A stretch of 64,000 bases of DNA from Halomonas halophila (GTDB taxonomy: Bacteria > Pseudomonadota > Gammaproteobacteria > Pseudomonadales > Halomonadaceae): contig NZ_CP129121.1 in NCBI RefSeq assembly GCF_030406665.1, positions 3,499,218 through 3,563,217 on the forward strand, in the 5' to 3' direction. The notes beneath the pieces were generated by a model that was not told the DNA's origin, did no database searches, and was given only the letters and a program-made list of their open reading frames with translations. The position numbers and the translations under genes were made by a program. This document shows, piece by piece, positions 9,199 to 20,536 of this stretch (its first letter is position 1; each line of letters opens with the position of its first letter).

Positions 9199-9717
9199 TC
9201 AGGCCTCGATCGGGGCGCGCCAGTCGTCGGAACCGGAGGTGCCGGCGACGGTGTGTTCCCAGTCGATCTTGCGGTAGGCCAGGGACACGTCCATCAGCTG
9301 GGTGAACTCGGCGCTGTTGGAATCCTGGGCGTGGGGCATGCGCAGGTTGATGTCGACGATGGTGGCGTCGGTCAGCGAGGTGGTGAAGAAGTGCTCCTGC
9401 TTGCCCTCGACGGAGGTGCGGTACCACTTCAGCTCGACGTTCGGCAGCATCTCGCCGGAGGCCAGGGCGTTGTACATCAGCGGCACGGCCTTGTTCAGGG
9501 CCACGGTGAAGATGAACGGCTTGTGGGCACGCTGGCCGGCGGGCTGGCCGGACTGCGGGTCGGTCGGCACGGTGACGATGTGCTTGAATTCCTGCACCAG
9601 CATCTGGTCCTCGTGGCCTTCGACATAGATGTTGCCGACGGACTCGGGGGTGAAGGCACCGGCGGTGATGTTGCCCTGGGTCTGGCCTTCGATGCTGATA
9701 TAACACGGGGTAGGCAT
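9199..9717 (-). CDS. hcp: Type VI secretion tube protein Hcp
   Basis: 172 aa, beginning MPTPCYISIEGQTQGNI, the characteristic Hcp start. AAGGAG lies seven nt upstream of the ATG at 9717. The motif ITAGAFTPESVGNIYVEGHEDQ and the C-terminal LAYRKIDWEH also match the Hcp1 family. Hcp hexamers form the secreted inner tube of T6SS. It is about 240 bp upstream of vgrG in the same direction. No sheath, baseplate or TssM/ClpV gene is in the window, so this is an orphan hcp-vgrG unit that would use a machine encoded elsewhere. Confidence 0.96.
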   Translation of the reverse strand: MPTPCYISIEGQTQGNITAGAFTPESVGNIYVEGHEDQMLVQEFKHIVTVPTDPQSGQPAGQRAHKPFIFTVALNKAVPLMYNALASGEMLPNVELKWYRTSVEGKQEHFFTTSLTDATIVDINLRMPHAQDSNSAEFTQLMDVSLAYRKIDWEHTVAGTSGSDDWRAPIEA

Positions 9718-9849
9718 GTGTCTGCTCCTTGACGATGAATGACGGTGTCCGATGGACGTCTTAAAGGAGCACTTCCTGGGCCAGGATGGCCATATCTCTT
9801 GCAAATCAGCGTGTTATAAAAATCACGCCGCGCCAGGCTAAATACGTTT

Positions 9850-9905
9850 AGGCAAGATCTTGCCCAGATCGAGCAAGAAGTTGCCCAGCGGGCAAGATCT
9901 TGCCC
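9850..9905. promoter_or_regulatory. Three tandem GGCAAGATCTTGCC-type palindromes between uvrD and hcp
   Basis: Perfect palindromes GGCAAGATCTTGCC at 9851-9864 and GGGCAAGATCTTGCCC at 9890-9905 flank an imperfect copy (GAGCAAGAAGTTGCCC, 9871-9886). Centres are about 20 bp apart, two helical turns. They lie about 135-190 bp upstream of the hcp start and just beyond the uvrD stop. They could be operator sites for a dimeric regulator of the hcp operon, or contribute to uvrD termination; no T-run follows them, which favours the first. Confidence 0.5.
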
Positions 9906-9929
9906 GCCGCCGCGATGACGAACCGGCCG

Positions 9930-12128
9930 CTACAGGGGCGTCAGCTTGGCGAACCCCAGCACCAGCCATTTGTCGCCCTCGCCCTCGAAGCTGACCTGCA
10001 CCCGGGCGCGCTCGCCCTCGCCCTCGGCGTTGAGGATCACGCCCTCGCCGAAGATCGGGTGGCTGACCCGCTGGCCCAGCGCCAGCGAGGGCAGGTCGGC
10101 GCCGCCGTCGACGCTCTCCTGGCGCGGGCCGGGGCGCGAGGCGGTGACCGGCCGCGAGACCTGGCCGCGCAGGCGCACCTCCTCGAGGCAGTCCTCGGGC
10201 AGCTCGCGCAGGAAGCGCGACGGCCGCTGGAAGGTCTCCTTGCCGTGCAGCCGGCGCAGCTCGGCGTGGGTCAGGTAGAGCTTCTGCATCGCCCGGGTCA
10301 GGCCCACGTAGCACAGCCGGCGCTCCTCCTCGAGGCGGCCGGGCTCCTCCATCGACATCTTGTGCGGGAACAGCCCCTCCTCGACGCCGGCCACGAACAC
10401 CACCGGGAACTCCAGGCCCTTGGCCGAGTGCAGAGTCATCAGCTGCACGCAGTCCTCGAACTCGTCGGCCTCGTGCTCGCCGGCGTTGAGCGCGGCCTCG
10501 GCGAGGAACGCCTCCAGCGCGGCCATGCCCTCGCCGGCCTCCACGGTGTCCAGGGTCTCGCCCTGGCTGAAGGCCTTGGCGGCGGTGACCAGCTCCTCGA
10601 GGTTCTCGACCCGGGCCTGGCCCTTCTCGCCCTTCTCGTTGCGGTGGTGCTCGACCAGCCCGGTGCGCTCGTTGACGTGATCGATGATCTCGTGGAGCGC
10701 CATGCCGGAGGTCTCGTCGTCGAGCCGCTCGATCAGGTCGGCGAAGGCCTTCACCGAGGACACCGCGCGGCCCTTGAGCGAGCCGTCGAGCTGGGCGTCG
10801 TGCAGCGCCTGCCACAGCGAGATGCCGGTATGGCGGGCGCGTTCGCGCAGGATCTCGACGGTGCGGGTGCCGATACCGCGCGCCGGCACGTTGATCACCC
10901 GCTCCAGCGAGGCGTCGTCGTCGCGGTTGAGCAGCAGCCGCAGGTAGGCCAGGGCGTTCTTGATCTCCAGGCGCTCGTAGAAGCGCTGGCCGCCGTAGAT
11001 GCGGTAGGGCACGCCCTGGCGGATCAGCGTCTCCTCGATCACCCGCGACTGGGCGTTGGAGCGATAGAGGATGGCGATCTCGCGGCGCGTCATGCCCTCC
11101 TCGACCTTCTCGCGGATGGTGTCGACGATGAAGCGCGCCTCGTCCAGGTCGTTGAAGCCGCCGTACAGCGAGATCGGCTCGCCGCGGTCGCCGGCGGTCC
11201 ACAGCTCCTTGCCCATGCGCTCGGCGTTGTGGCGAATCAGGGCGTTGGCGGCGTCGAGGATGGCGCTGGTCGAGCGGTAGTTCTGCTCCAGGCGCACCGT
11301 CTTGGTGGCGGGGAACTCGTCCTCGAAGCGGCGGATGTTCTCGATCCGCGCGCCGCGCCAGCCGTAGATCGACTGGTCGTCGTCGCCGACCACGGTCATC
11401 GGCGTGGTCATGCCGGTGAGCAGCTTCAGCCAGGCGTACTGCAGGGTGTTGGTGTCCTGGAACTCGTCGACCAGCACGTGGGCGAAGCGCTCCTGATAGT
11501 GGGCCAGCAGGGCGGGATTGTCGCGCAACAGCTCGAGGCTTCGCAGCAGCAGCTCGCCGAAGTCGACCAGGCCACCGCGCTCGCAGGTCAGCTGGTAGCG
11601 CTCGTAGAGCTCGACCATCTGGGTCATGTAGGCGTCGCCGTGGGCGTCCACCTGATGAGGGCGCAGCCCCTCCTCCTTGCAGCCGGAGATGAACGACTGC
11701 ACCTGGCGCGGCGGGAAGCGCTCGTCGTCGACGTTATGGTCCTTGAGCAGCCGCTTGATCAGGCGCAGCTGGTCGTCGCCGTCGATGATCTGGAAGTGCT
11801 GGGGCAGCCGCGCGTCCTGCCAATGGGTGCGCAGCAGGCGATGGGCGATGGAGTGGAAGGTGCCGACCCAGACGTGGCGCAGCGAGATGCCCAGCAGCGC
11901 CTCCAGGCGGGTACGCATCTCGCGGGCCGCCTTGTTGGTGAAGGTCACCGCCAGCACGGCGTAGGGCGAGAGCCCCTCGGCCTGCATCAGCCAGGCGATG
12001 CGATGTACCAGCACCCGTGTCTTGCCGGAGCCGGCGCCGGCCAATACCAGCATGTTGCCCTGGGGCGCGCTGACGGCCTCACGCTGGGCCGGGTTCATGT
12101 GGTCGAGAATCGCCGTGACGTCGTCCAT
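9930..12128 (-). CDS. uvrD: DNA helicase II UvrD
   Basis: 732 aa superfamily 1A 3'-5' helicase used in nucleotide excision repair and mismatch repair. Visible motifs: Q-motif MNPAQREAV (residues 11-19), Walker A AGAGSGKT (30-37), Walker B VLVDEFQDTN (about 215-225), motif III GDDDQSIYGWRGA, motif V/VI LMTLHSAKGLEFPVVFVAG and RRLCYVGLTRA. The C-terminal region has the Tudor-like RVSHPIFGEGVILNAEGEG segment typical of UvrD/PcrA. Length matches E. coli UvrD (720 aa). Confidence 0.97.
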   Translation of the reverse strand: MDDVTAILDHMNPAQREAVSAPQGNMLVLAGAGSGKTRVLVHRIAWLMQAEGLSPYAVLAVTFTNKAAREMRTRLEALLGISLRHVWVGTFHSIAHRLLRTHWQDARLPQHFQIIDGDDQLRLIKRLLKDHNVDDERFPPRQVQSFISGCKEEGLRPHQVDAHGDAYMTQMVELYERYQLTCERGGLVDFGELLLRSLELLRDNPALLAHYQERFAHVLVDEFQDTNTLQYAWLKLLTGMTTPMTVVGDDDQSIYGWRGARIENIRRFEDEFPATKTVRLEQNYRSTSAILDAANALIRHNAERMGKELWTAGDRGEPISLYGGFNDLDEARFIVDTIREKVEEGMTRREIAILYRSNAQSRVIEETLIRQGVPYRIYGGQRFYERLEIKNALAYLRLLLNRDDDASLERVINVPARGIGTRTVEILRERARHTGISLWQALHDAQLDGSLKGRAVSSVKAFADLIERLDDETSGMALHEIIDHVNERTGLVEHHRNEKGEKGQARVENLEELVTAAKAFSQGETLDTVEAGEGMAALEAFLAEAALNAGEHEADEFEDCVQLMTLHSAKGLEFPVVFVAGVEEGLFPHKMSMEEPGRLEEERRLCYVGLTRAMQKLYLTHAELRRLHGKETFQRPSRFLRELPEDCLEEVRLRGQVSRPVTASRPGPRQESVDGGADLPSLALGQRVSHPIFGEGVILNAEGEGERARVQVSFEGEGDKWLVLGFAKLTPL

Positions 12129-12195
12129 AGCGGGAAGGCATCGCTGCTCGGAAAATGGCCCGACAGCTTACCATATCGCGCCGGTCACGGCCGGT

Positions 12196-13056
12196 TCAGG
12201 ACTCGTCGGGCTCCGGATAGCGCAGCGAGTTGAGGCTCTTCTTCACCGACTTGAGCTGCTCGGCGAGCCTGGGGCCGCGGGACTTGGCCACGCCGACCGC
12301 CAGCACGTCGATCATCACCAGGTGGGCGATCCGCGAGCTCATCGGGGTATAGATCTCGGTGTCCTCGTGAACGTCGATGTACAGCGGCAGGGTCACCTCC
12401 TCCGCCAGCGGCGAGCCGCTGGGGCACAGTCCGATCACCGTGGCGCCGGCCTCGCGGGCCAGGCGCACGCTGGCCACCAGGGCCCGGGTGCGCCCGGTCT
12501 GGGAGATCGCCACCACCACGTCGCCCTCCTTGAGCGTCACCGCCGACATGTTCTGCATGTGCGGGTCGGTGTAGGCGGCGGTGGATATCTGCAGGCGGAA
12601 GAACTTGTGCTGGGCGTCGAAGGCCACCGCGCCGGAGGCGCCGAAGCCGTAGAACTCGACCCGGTTGGCCATGCCCAGGGCATTGATCGCCTGGCTCAGC
12701 GAATCGTTGTCCAGGCGGTCGCGCACCGAGAGCAGGGTGCCCACCGTGGAGTCGAAGATGCTCTGGGAGAATTCCGCCACCGAGTCGCTGTCGTTCATCG
12801 AGAACTGGGCGAACTGGCTGCCGGTGGCCAGCATCTGGGCCAGCTTGAGCTTGAAGTCCTGGAAGCCGTTGCAGCCCAGGGCGCGACAGAAGCGCACCAC
12901 CGTCGGCTCGCTGACCTTGGCCTCGGTGGCCAGGTCGACGATGCGCATATGGATCACTTCATCGGGATTGCGCAGCACGAACCTCGCCACCTTCTGCTCG
13001 GAGCGGCGGAAGTGCGTCATGCGGCGTCTCATTTCATCGAACAGGCCAAGGCTCAC
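12196..13056 (-). CDS. hexR: HexR-type transcriptional regulator (RpiR family, SIS domain)
   Basis: 286 aa. I chose the GTG at 13056 because AGGAG lies six nt upstream and the resulting N-terminus (VSLGLFDEMRRRM) matches HexR; a longer frame to 13131 has no such site. An N-terminal RpiR helix-turn-helix (VARFVLRNPDEVIHM, VSEPTVVRFCRALG, about residues 25-70) precedes a SIS phosphosugar-binding domain (about 125-265). HexR represses Entner-Doudoroff and related sugar genes and responds to 2-keto-3-deoxy-6-phosphogluconate. No zwf/edd genes are adjacent here, so the HexR assignment rests on similarity rather than context. Confidence 0.82.
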   Translation of the reverse strand: MSLGLFDEMRRRMTHFRRSEQKVARFVLRNPDEVIHMRIVDLATEAKVSEPTVVRFCRALGCNGFQDFKLKLAQMLATGSQFAQFSMNDSDSVAEFSQSIFDSTVGTLLSVRDRLDNDSLSQAINALGMANRVEFYGFGASGAVAFDAQHKFFRLQISTAAYTDPHMQNMSAVTLKEGDVVVAISQTGRTRALVASVRLAREAGATVIGLCPSGSPLAEEVTLPLYIDVHEDTEIYTPMSSRIAHLVMIDVLAVGVAKSRGPRLAEQLKSVKKSLNSLRYPEPDES

Positions 13057-13259
13057 GCGGCACTCCTGGATCGGCGGATTCGAGGGGGAATGCCCACAGT
13101 ATGCCCCAACCGACGCCCCCATGGGCAGCAAGGCGCCGAAAGGATCGTTGACACTCCTATCTTCATCATTCTGTCAAGAGGCGTATAGTAAGAATTGCAG
13201 TGTCGCGCAGCGTCCCTGATTCGATGCCGGCACCCTCACTGCAGACAGGAGAGTCGATC

Positions 13260-13469
13260 ATGCGTAATGTCGAACGGTTATCCTCCGTCAAGAGCGAACT
13301 CCTCGACATCTTCATGAGCATGGAAGTCGTCGAGCACGAAGAACGCTCCCGTACCGCCGCCCAGCGCAACCTGCGCGCCCGCCGCGGCATCGAGCTCCAC
13401 GAGGAGTTCAAGCGTCTCAGCCAGGACATCGCCGACCTGCCCGAGGACGACGCCGACGAGATGCACTGA
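13260..13469 (+). CDS. Small acidic helical protein of unknown function
   Basis: 69 aa, ATG at 13260 with AGGAG eight nt upstream. It is divergently transcribed from hexR. The sequence is charged and helical, with a central basic patch (RNLRARRG) and an acidic tail (DLPEDDADEMH). It resembles the short PA3496-type proteins found in pseudomonads, but the match is from memory and weak. No signal peptide or membrane segment. Confidence 0.6.
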   Translation: MRNVERLSSVKSELLDIFMSMEVVEHEERSRTAAQRNLRARRGIELHEEFKRLSQDIADLPEDDADEMH

Positions 13470-13501
13470 TCCCGACTCCCGCGACCGCAGGCATCCAACG
13501 C

Positions 13502-13528
13502 AAAGAGCCCCGCACGGGGCGGGGCTCT
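13502..13528 (-). terminator. Rho-independent terminator of the SNF symporter gene
   Basis: A 10-bp GC-rich stem (AGAGCCCCGC with its complement) and a five-nt loop, followed on the minus strand by a short T-run. It sits just past the symporter stop codon. Confidence 0.7.
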
Positions 13529-13564
13529 CGGGCGCAGGAGACATCTCCCGACATCGCCGTGCCA

Positions 13565-14911
13565 TCAGAGGCTGGTGAAGAACACCACGGCCACGCCGAT
13601 CGGCGCGATGAAACGGGTGATCAGGCTCCACAGGCTGAAGTCGTAGACGTCCATGCCCAGCTCGCGGCGCACGCTTTCCTTGTCGAGGCACCAGGCGGTG
13701 AAGACGATGGCGCCCAGGCCGGTGAGCGGCAGCATGAACTTGCTGGTCACCTTGTCCAGCAGGTCGAAGACGTTCAGGCCGAACAGCACCGGGTCGCTCC
13801 ACAGGTTGAACGACAGCAGCGCGGCGATGCCCAGCGCCCAGGCCGCCACGCCGGCCACCAGGGCGGAGCCCACGCGCGGCAGCGGGGTGCGCTCCTCGAC
13901 GAACTCCACCACCGGCTCGAGCAGCGAGATGGCCGAGGTCAGGGCGGCAAAGGTCAGCAGCAGGAAGAACAGCAGGCCGACCACGATGCCACCGCCCATC
14001 TGGCCGAACGCCAGCGGCAGGGTGACGAAGATCAGCCCCGGGCCGGAAGCCACATCGAGGTCGTTGGCGAACACCAGCGGGAAGATCGCCAGGCCGGCGC
14101 CCAGCGCGATCACGGTATCCATGATCACCACGGTACGCGCGGTCTTGAGCAGGTTGACCTCTTCTCCCAGGTAGGAGCCGTAGGCCATCATGATGCCCAT
14201 GCCCAGCGAAAGGGTGAAGAAGGCATGGCCCAGGGCCGCCAGCACGGTCTCGCCGGACAACTTGCTCCAGTCCGGGTTGAACAGGTAGGCGAGCGCCTCG
14301 CCGAAGTGGCCGGTGGTCATGCCGTAGCCGACCAGTACCACCATCAGCACGCCCAGCGCCGGCATCAGGATGCGCGCGGCGCTCTCGATGCCCTGGGTGA
14401 CGCCGCGGGCCACGATGCCGATGACCAGCAGCATGAATACCGAATGGCCGGCCAGCAGCAGCCCCGGGCTGCCCAGCATGTCATTGAACAGTTCGCCGAT
14501 GCCGTCGGCGCCCTGACCGCTGAAGGCACCGGTGACGGAGTTCAGGGTGTAGTACAGCGACCAGCCGCCGATCACGCTGTAGAAGGACAGGATCAGGAAG
14601 GCACCGAGGATGCCGCTGATACCGACCACCATCCAGGCCCGTGTGCGGCCGGAGGCCTTGGCCAGGTCGGCCATGGCATTGGCGGGGTTGTTCTGACCGC
14701 GGCGGCCGATCATCCACTCGGTGACCAGGATCGGCAGGCCGATCAGCGCGATGCACAGCAGGTAGACCAGCACGAAGGCCGCGCCCCCGCTCTCGCCCAC
14801 CATGTAGGGGAACTTCCAGATATTGCCCAGACCGACCGCCGAGCCGGTGGCGGCGAGGATGAAGCCCAGCCGGGACGACCAGTGCGCGTGTTGCTGTTGC
14901 TTGAGGGACAT
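13565..14911 (-). CDS. Sodium-dependent symporter of the SNF/NSS family
   Basis: 448 aa, inner-membrane, about 11-12 membrane segments. The Na+-binding signature GSAVGLGNIWKFPY occupies residues 23-36, and SLGMGIMMAYGSYL further on matches the NSS TM6-8 region. AAGGTG precedes the ATG. Bacterial members (LeuT, MhsT, TnaT) import amino acids or related solutes with Na+. The substrate cannot be read from the sequence. The gene stands alone with its own terminator. Confidence 0.92.
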   Translation of the reverse strand: MSLKQQQHAHWSSRLGFILAATGSAVGLGNIWKFPYMVGESGGAAFVLVYLLCIALIGLPILVTEWMIGRRGQNNPANAMADLAKASGRTRAWMVVGISGILGAFLILSFYSVIGGWSLYYTLNSVTGAFSGQGADGIGELFNDMLGSPGLLLAGHSVFMLLVIGIVARGVTQGIESAARILMPALGVLMVVLVGYGMTTGHFGEALAYLFNPDWSKLSGETVLAALGHAFFTLSLGMGIMMAYGSYLGEEVNLLKTARTVVIMDTVIALGAGLAIFPLVFANDLDVASGPGLIFVTLPLAFGQMGGGIVVGLLFFLLLTFAALTSAISLLEPVVEFVEERTPLPRVGSALVAGVAAWALGIAALLSFNLWSDPVLFGLNVFDLLDKVTSKFMLPLTGLGAIVFTAWCLDKESVRRELGMDVYDFSLWSLITRFIAPIGVAVVFFTSL

Positions 14912-15253
14912 AATTCACCTTGAAGGGTCGTGTCGCCATCGATCGATCGGATGCGATGACGTTCTGATTGTTGTCGCCACGTCCACGCCGTGCCGGATCT
15001 CGGTTCGGCGCATTCAAGAGCATAACGCATGCCAAGCAGGATCACTACCAGGGCTGCGTTTCCACCGGGGATGGAAGGTGGAAACCGCAAGGAAACACCG
15101 CGACACCCCACAGGGGTTAGGCGTGAGGGTCGGCGATATTCGATGGCAAGTGACGAGCGAGTCGTAACATATCCGATCGTCTGCCCGGAGGCCACCCATG
15201 GCGGCAAAACCACGCAGCGCGCGGCCTCCCGTTCAGAACGTGGCGCTGGTGGC
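14912..15253. other. Intergenic region, 342 bp
   Basis: It lies between the DUF72 gene stop and the symporter start, both on the minus strand, and presumably contains the symporter promoter. I see no conserved gene, strong hairpin or recognisable operator in it. Confidence 0.5.
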
Positions 15254-16143
15254 TCAGAACAGCGTGGCCTGACGCTCGCCGGGGAAGTCGCCCAGCGGCG
15301 GCAGTTCGGCCCGCGCCGCCACCGAGGCATAGAGCCGGCGCGCCAGCTGAGGCGCGCGGCGATTGTCGGCGGTATGCACAAACAGGAAAGGGGTTTTCCC
15401 CTGTTTTATCCACAACGAAAGACGTTCGATCCAGGGCGCGAAATAGTCGATATTGATCGCTTCGTCAACATGGCCAATGAAGCGCACCACGGGCGCCTCC
15501 CCTGTGGAAATCACATGTAGCGGGCGCTTCGGCTTCTCGTGCTGGGCCTGCTGCATGCCCGGGTGATGACCGGCGGCGGTGGAGAACAGCGGCCGCACGT
15601 CGAGCATCACGCGGTTGGCGCCGTGACTTATCAACAACCTGTTGAGCGCCGCCTCGGCCGTCCCCTTGTGGAAAAACTCACGGTGGCGCACCTCGACCGC
15701 ACAGGGCAGCCCGCTCGGCCAGCGTTCCAGCAGCGCCTCGAGACGCGGCAGCTCCTCGGCGCCGAAGTCTCGCGGCAGCTGAACCATCATCGGCCCCAGG
15801 CGATCGTGCAGCGGTGCGAGGGCCGCGAGGAAGTCGTCGAAGCCCGCCTCGACGTCGACCAGACGCCGCTCGTGGGTCAGCGACTGCGGGAGCTTGAAGC
15901 AGAAGCGGAAGCCGGGCGGCGCCTGGCGCGCCCAGGACGCCACCGTCTCGCCGCGGGGCGCGCCGCTGTAGAAGGTGGTGTTGCCCTCCACCGCCGAGAA
16001 CACCCGGGCATAGTCGGCCAGCAGGTCGTCATTCCCGCCGTGGGGCGGGTAGAGGCCGCCACGCCAGTCCGGGTTGGCCCACATCGGCAGGCCGAGATGC
16101 AGACGCGGCGGCTCACCGGCGGCCGGAGAGGCAGCCCCGTTCC

Positions 16144-16147
<4 letters not shown>
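15254..16147 (-). CDS. DUF72 (YecE) family protein
   Basis: 297 aa TIM-barrel protein of unknown biochemical function. Family hallmarks: GLPMWANPDWRGGLYP near the N-terminus, VEGNTTFYSGAP (about residues 50-62), FCFKLPQSLTHERRL, MMVQLPRDFG, EVRHREFF and VRFIGHVD. The ATG overlaps the glmS stop by 4 nt, so it is probably co-transcribed as the last gene of a glmU-glmS-DUF72 unit. No signal peptide. Confidence 0.85.
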
Positions 16148-17976
<1,829 letters not shown>

Positions 17977-17986
17977 GGTTCGCTCC

Positions 17987-19354
17987 TTAGAGGTCGTCTT
18001 TCTTGACCGGCCGCTGCCAGTCTTCCTTGCTGATCAGGCGTCCGCGGCTCACCGCCAGGCTGTCGTCCGCCACGTCGCGGCTCAGGGTCGAGCCGGCGCC
18101 CACGGTGGCGCCACGGCCGACGCGCATCGGCGCCACCAGGGCGGTGTTGGAGCCGATGAAGGCCCCGTCGTCGATCTCGGTACGGTGCTTGTTGGCGCCG
18201 TCGTAGTTGCAGGTGATGGTGCCCGCGCCGACGTTGACGTCGCGCCCCAGCCGGGCGTCGCCCACATAGCTCAGGTGATTGATCTTGCTGCCTTCGCCCA
18301 CCTCGGCGTTCTTGGTCTCGACGAAGTTGCCGACCTTGGCGCCCACCGCCAGGCGCGAGCCGGGACGCAGCCGGGCGAAGGGCCCGATGCGGTTGTGACC
18401 GGCCACCACGGCGCCCTCGAGCACGCTGTGGGCTTCGATTACCGTTTCGGCCCCCACGTGGCTGTCGCGGATCACGCAGTAGGGGCCGATGCGCACGCCC
18501 TCGCCCAGCTCGACGTCGCCCTCGAACACGCAGCCCACGTCGATCTCGACATCGTGACCGCAGGTCAGGGTGCCGCGCACGTCGAGGCGCGCGGGATCGG
18601 CCAGGGCCACGCCGGCAGTCATCAGCGACTCGGCAATATCGCGCTGGTGGGCGCGCTCGAGCTGAGCCATCTGCAGACGGTTGTTGACGCCCTCGACCTC
18701 CAGCGCCCGGGCCGGCTGGGCGGTGGCGATCTTCACGCCCTCGGCGGCGGCCATGGCGATGACGTCGGTCAGATAGTATTCGCTCTGGGCGTTGTCGGCG
18801 GACAGCTGCGGCAGCCAGCGGCGCAGCTGGGCGGCGGTCATGGCCATGATACCGGTGTTGCACTCGCGCACCGTGCGCTCGGCCTCAGAGGCATCCTTGT
18901 GCTCGACGATGGCCACCGCCTCGCCGGCCTCGTCGCGCAGGATGCGACCGTAGCCGGTGGGATCGTCGAGGGTCACGGTGAGCAGGCCCATGTGCTGCTC
19001 GTCGACCCGCGCCAGCAGGTCGCGCAGGGTCTCGCGGCGAGTCAGCGGCACGTCGCCATAGAGCACCAGCACCTTGCCGTCACCGAGGTGATCGAGCGTT
19101 TGGGCCACGGCGTGGCCGGTGCCCTTCTGCTCGGTCTGACGGGCAAAGCGCACCGGGCAGTCGGACAGCGCCTCGCGTACGCGGTCGGCGCCATGGCCCA
19201 CCACCACGTGGGTGCGATCGGCCTCGAGGCCGGCGGCGGTGTCGATCACATGACGCACCAGGGGGCGGCCGGCCAGGCGATGCAGCACCTTGGGCAGGGT
19301 CGAACGCATCCGGGTACCCTGCCCGGCCGCCAGTATCACCACGTCGAGGCTCAT
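17987..19354 (-). CDS. glmU: Bifunctional N-acetylglucosamine-1-P uridyltransferase / glucosamine-1-P acetyltransferase
   Basis: 455 aa. Carries out the last two steps of UDP-GlcNAc synthesis. N-terminal nucleotidyltransferase domain with LAAGQGTRMRS (residues 8-18) and the LYGDVPL metal-binding motif; C-terminal left-handed beta-helix acetyltransferase with hexapeptide repeats (from about residue 250), including RPGSRLAVGAKVGNFVE and HLSYVGDA. Length equals E. coli GlmU (456). First gene of the glmU-glmS-DUF72 unit. Confidence 0.98.
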   Translation of the reverse strand: MSLDVVILAAGQGTRMRSTLPKVLHRLAGRPLVRHVIDTAAGLEADRTHVVVGHGADRVREALSDCPVRFARQTEQKGTGHAVAQTLDHLGDGKVLVLYGDVPLTRRETLRDLLARVDEQHMGLLTVTLDDPTGYGRILRDEAGEAVAIVEHKDASEAERTVRECNTGIMAMTAAQLRRWLPQLSADNAQSEYYLTDVIAMAAAEGVKIATAQPARALEVEGVNNRLQMAQLERAHQRDIAESLMTAGVALADPARLDVRGTLTCGHDVEIDVGCVFEGDVELGEGVRIGPYCVIRDSHVGAETVIEAHSVLEGAVVAGHNRIGPFARLRPGSRLAVGAKVGNFVETKNAEVGEGSKINHLSYVGDARLGRDVNVGAGTITCNYDGANKHRTEIDDGAFIGSNTALVAPMRVGRGATVGAGSTLSRDVADDSLAVSRGRLISKEDWQRPVKKDDL

Positions 19355-19399
19355 CGGGACTCCTTGTCGATCAATCGTTGAATCGGGCCATTCTAGTGC

Positions 19400-20506
19400 C
19401 TAGGGGGCCTCGCCTGCCATGCCGGCGGTGGTCTCGCCGACCACCCTGACGCCCATCTCCGCGAGCCTGTCGCGACCGAAGCGCTCGGCGAAGGCCGGGC
19501 TCGCCACGCTCAGCCAGTCGTCATCGGCGGCGTTGCGCACCAGCATCAGCACCGCCAGGTCATGGTCGACGGCCACCGCCATGCCTTCCTGCTCGCCGAG
19601 CACCGACATGGCGGTGGCCCAGGCGTCGGCGCGGGCATTCGAGTCATCCACCACGGTCACCGAGGCCATGCGATGGCGGATCGGCCGACCGGTACGCGGG
19701 TCGATGGTGTGCGAATAGCGCCGGCCGTCTTCCTCGAAGTAGTTGCGATAGTCGCCGGAGGTGGCCACCGAGGTATCCTCCAGCGGCAGTACATACTTGG
19801 CCTGGGGCCGGCCGTCGCGGGGCAGCTCCACGCCGATGCGCCAGGGCTCGGCCTCGGCGTCGCGATGGCCGGCCACCTCGAGTTCGCCACCGATGTTGAC
19901 CAGGTAGTTGTCGAGGCCCTGGTCGGCCAGGTAGGCCGCCACCCGATCCGTGGCATAGCCCTTGGCCACGCCGGAAAGGTCGACGAACACGTCCTTCAGG
20001 CGCCGCGCACGGCGCTGCTCCGCATCGATCTCCAGGGTCTCCATGCCGATCTCAGCGAGGCGCTGCTCGATCAGGGCATCGTCCGGCACCTCGCGCGGCC
20101 GCGCCTCGGGGCCGAAGCTCCACAGGTTGACCAGGCCGCCCACGGTGACGTCGAAGGCGCCGTTGCTGGCCTCCCCCACCCGATGGGCGATCGACAGCAC
20201 CTCGATCAGCGGCGCGGAGAGCGTCTGCCATTCGCCCAGCGGCGCGTGGTCGAAGGCCACCAGTTCGGCGTCGTCACGGTAGGTGGACATCGAGGCATCG
20301 ACGGCCTCGAGCTCGTCGAGGATGCCTGACTCCAGCGCATCGCGGCGTTCGGCGGTGATCGGATCCGCCAGCGTCACCTGATAGAAGGTGCCGAATATAT
20401 CGCCCTCGAGCGTGACCGGCGTCTCGAGCGTGCGCTCGGAACAGCCGGCCAGCAGGGCGGCCAGCACAAGCGTCAGGAAGGCGAAGAGAAAACGTGGGAG
20501 TGGCAT
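19400..20506 (-). CDS. apbE: ApbE family FAD:protein FMN transferase, lipoprotein
   Basis: 368 aa. A lipobox (ALLAGC, Cys22) predicts a periplasm-facing lipoprotein. ApbE covalently attaches FMN to threonines of targets such as NqrC or RnfG using FAD. Visible family motifs: STYRDDAELVAFDH, AKGYATDRVA, VNIGGELEVAGHR and SHTIDPRTGRPIRH (about residue 268). No flavinylated target gene is adjacent, so its partner lies elsewhere. It starts 30 bp after uppP in the same direction. Confidence 0.93.
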   Translation of the reverse strand: MPLPRFLFAFLTLVLAALLAGCSERTLETPVTLEGDIFGTFYQVTLADPITAERRDALESGILDELEAVDASMSTYRDDAELVAFDHAPLGEWQTLSAPLIEVLSIAHRVGEASNGAFDVTVGGLVNLWSFGPEARPREVPDDALIEQRLAEIGMETLEIDAEQRRARRLKDVFVDLSGVAKGYATDRVAAYLADQGLDNYLVNIGGELEVAGHRDAEAEPWRIGVELPRDGRPQAKYVLPLEDTSVATSGDYRNYFEEDGRRYSHTIDPRTGRPIRHRMASVTVVDDSNARADAWATAMSVLGEQEGMAVAVDHDLAVLMLVRNAADDDWLSVASPAFAERFGRDRLAEMGVRVVGETTAGMAGEAP

Positions 20507-20536
20507 GAGTCCTCCAACAGGTAAATAAGTGCTTCT

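Noticed and set aside
9745..9810. Possible sigma54 promoter upstream of hcp (CACGCTGATTTGCA on the minus strand)
   Set aside because: The GG element is AA and the -24/-12 spacing is one nt too long.
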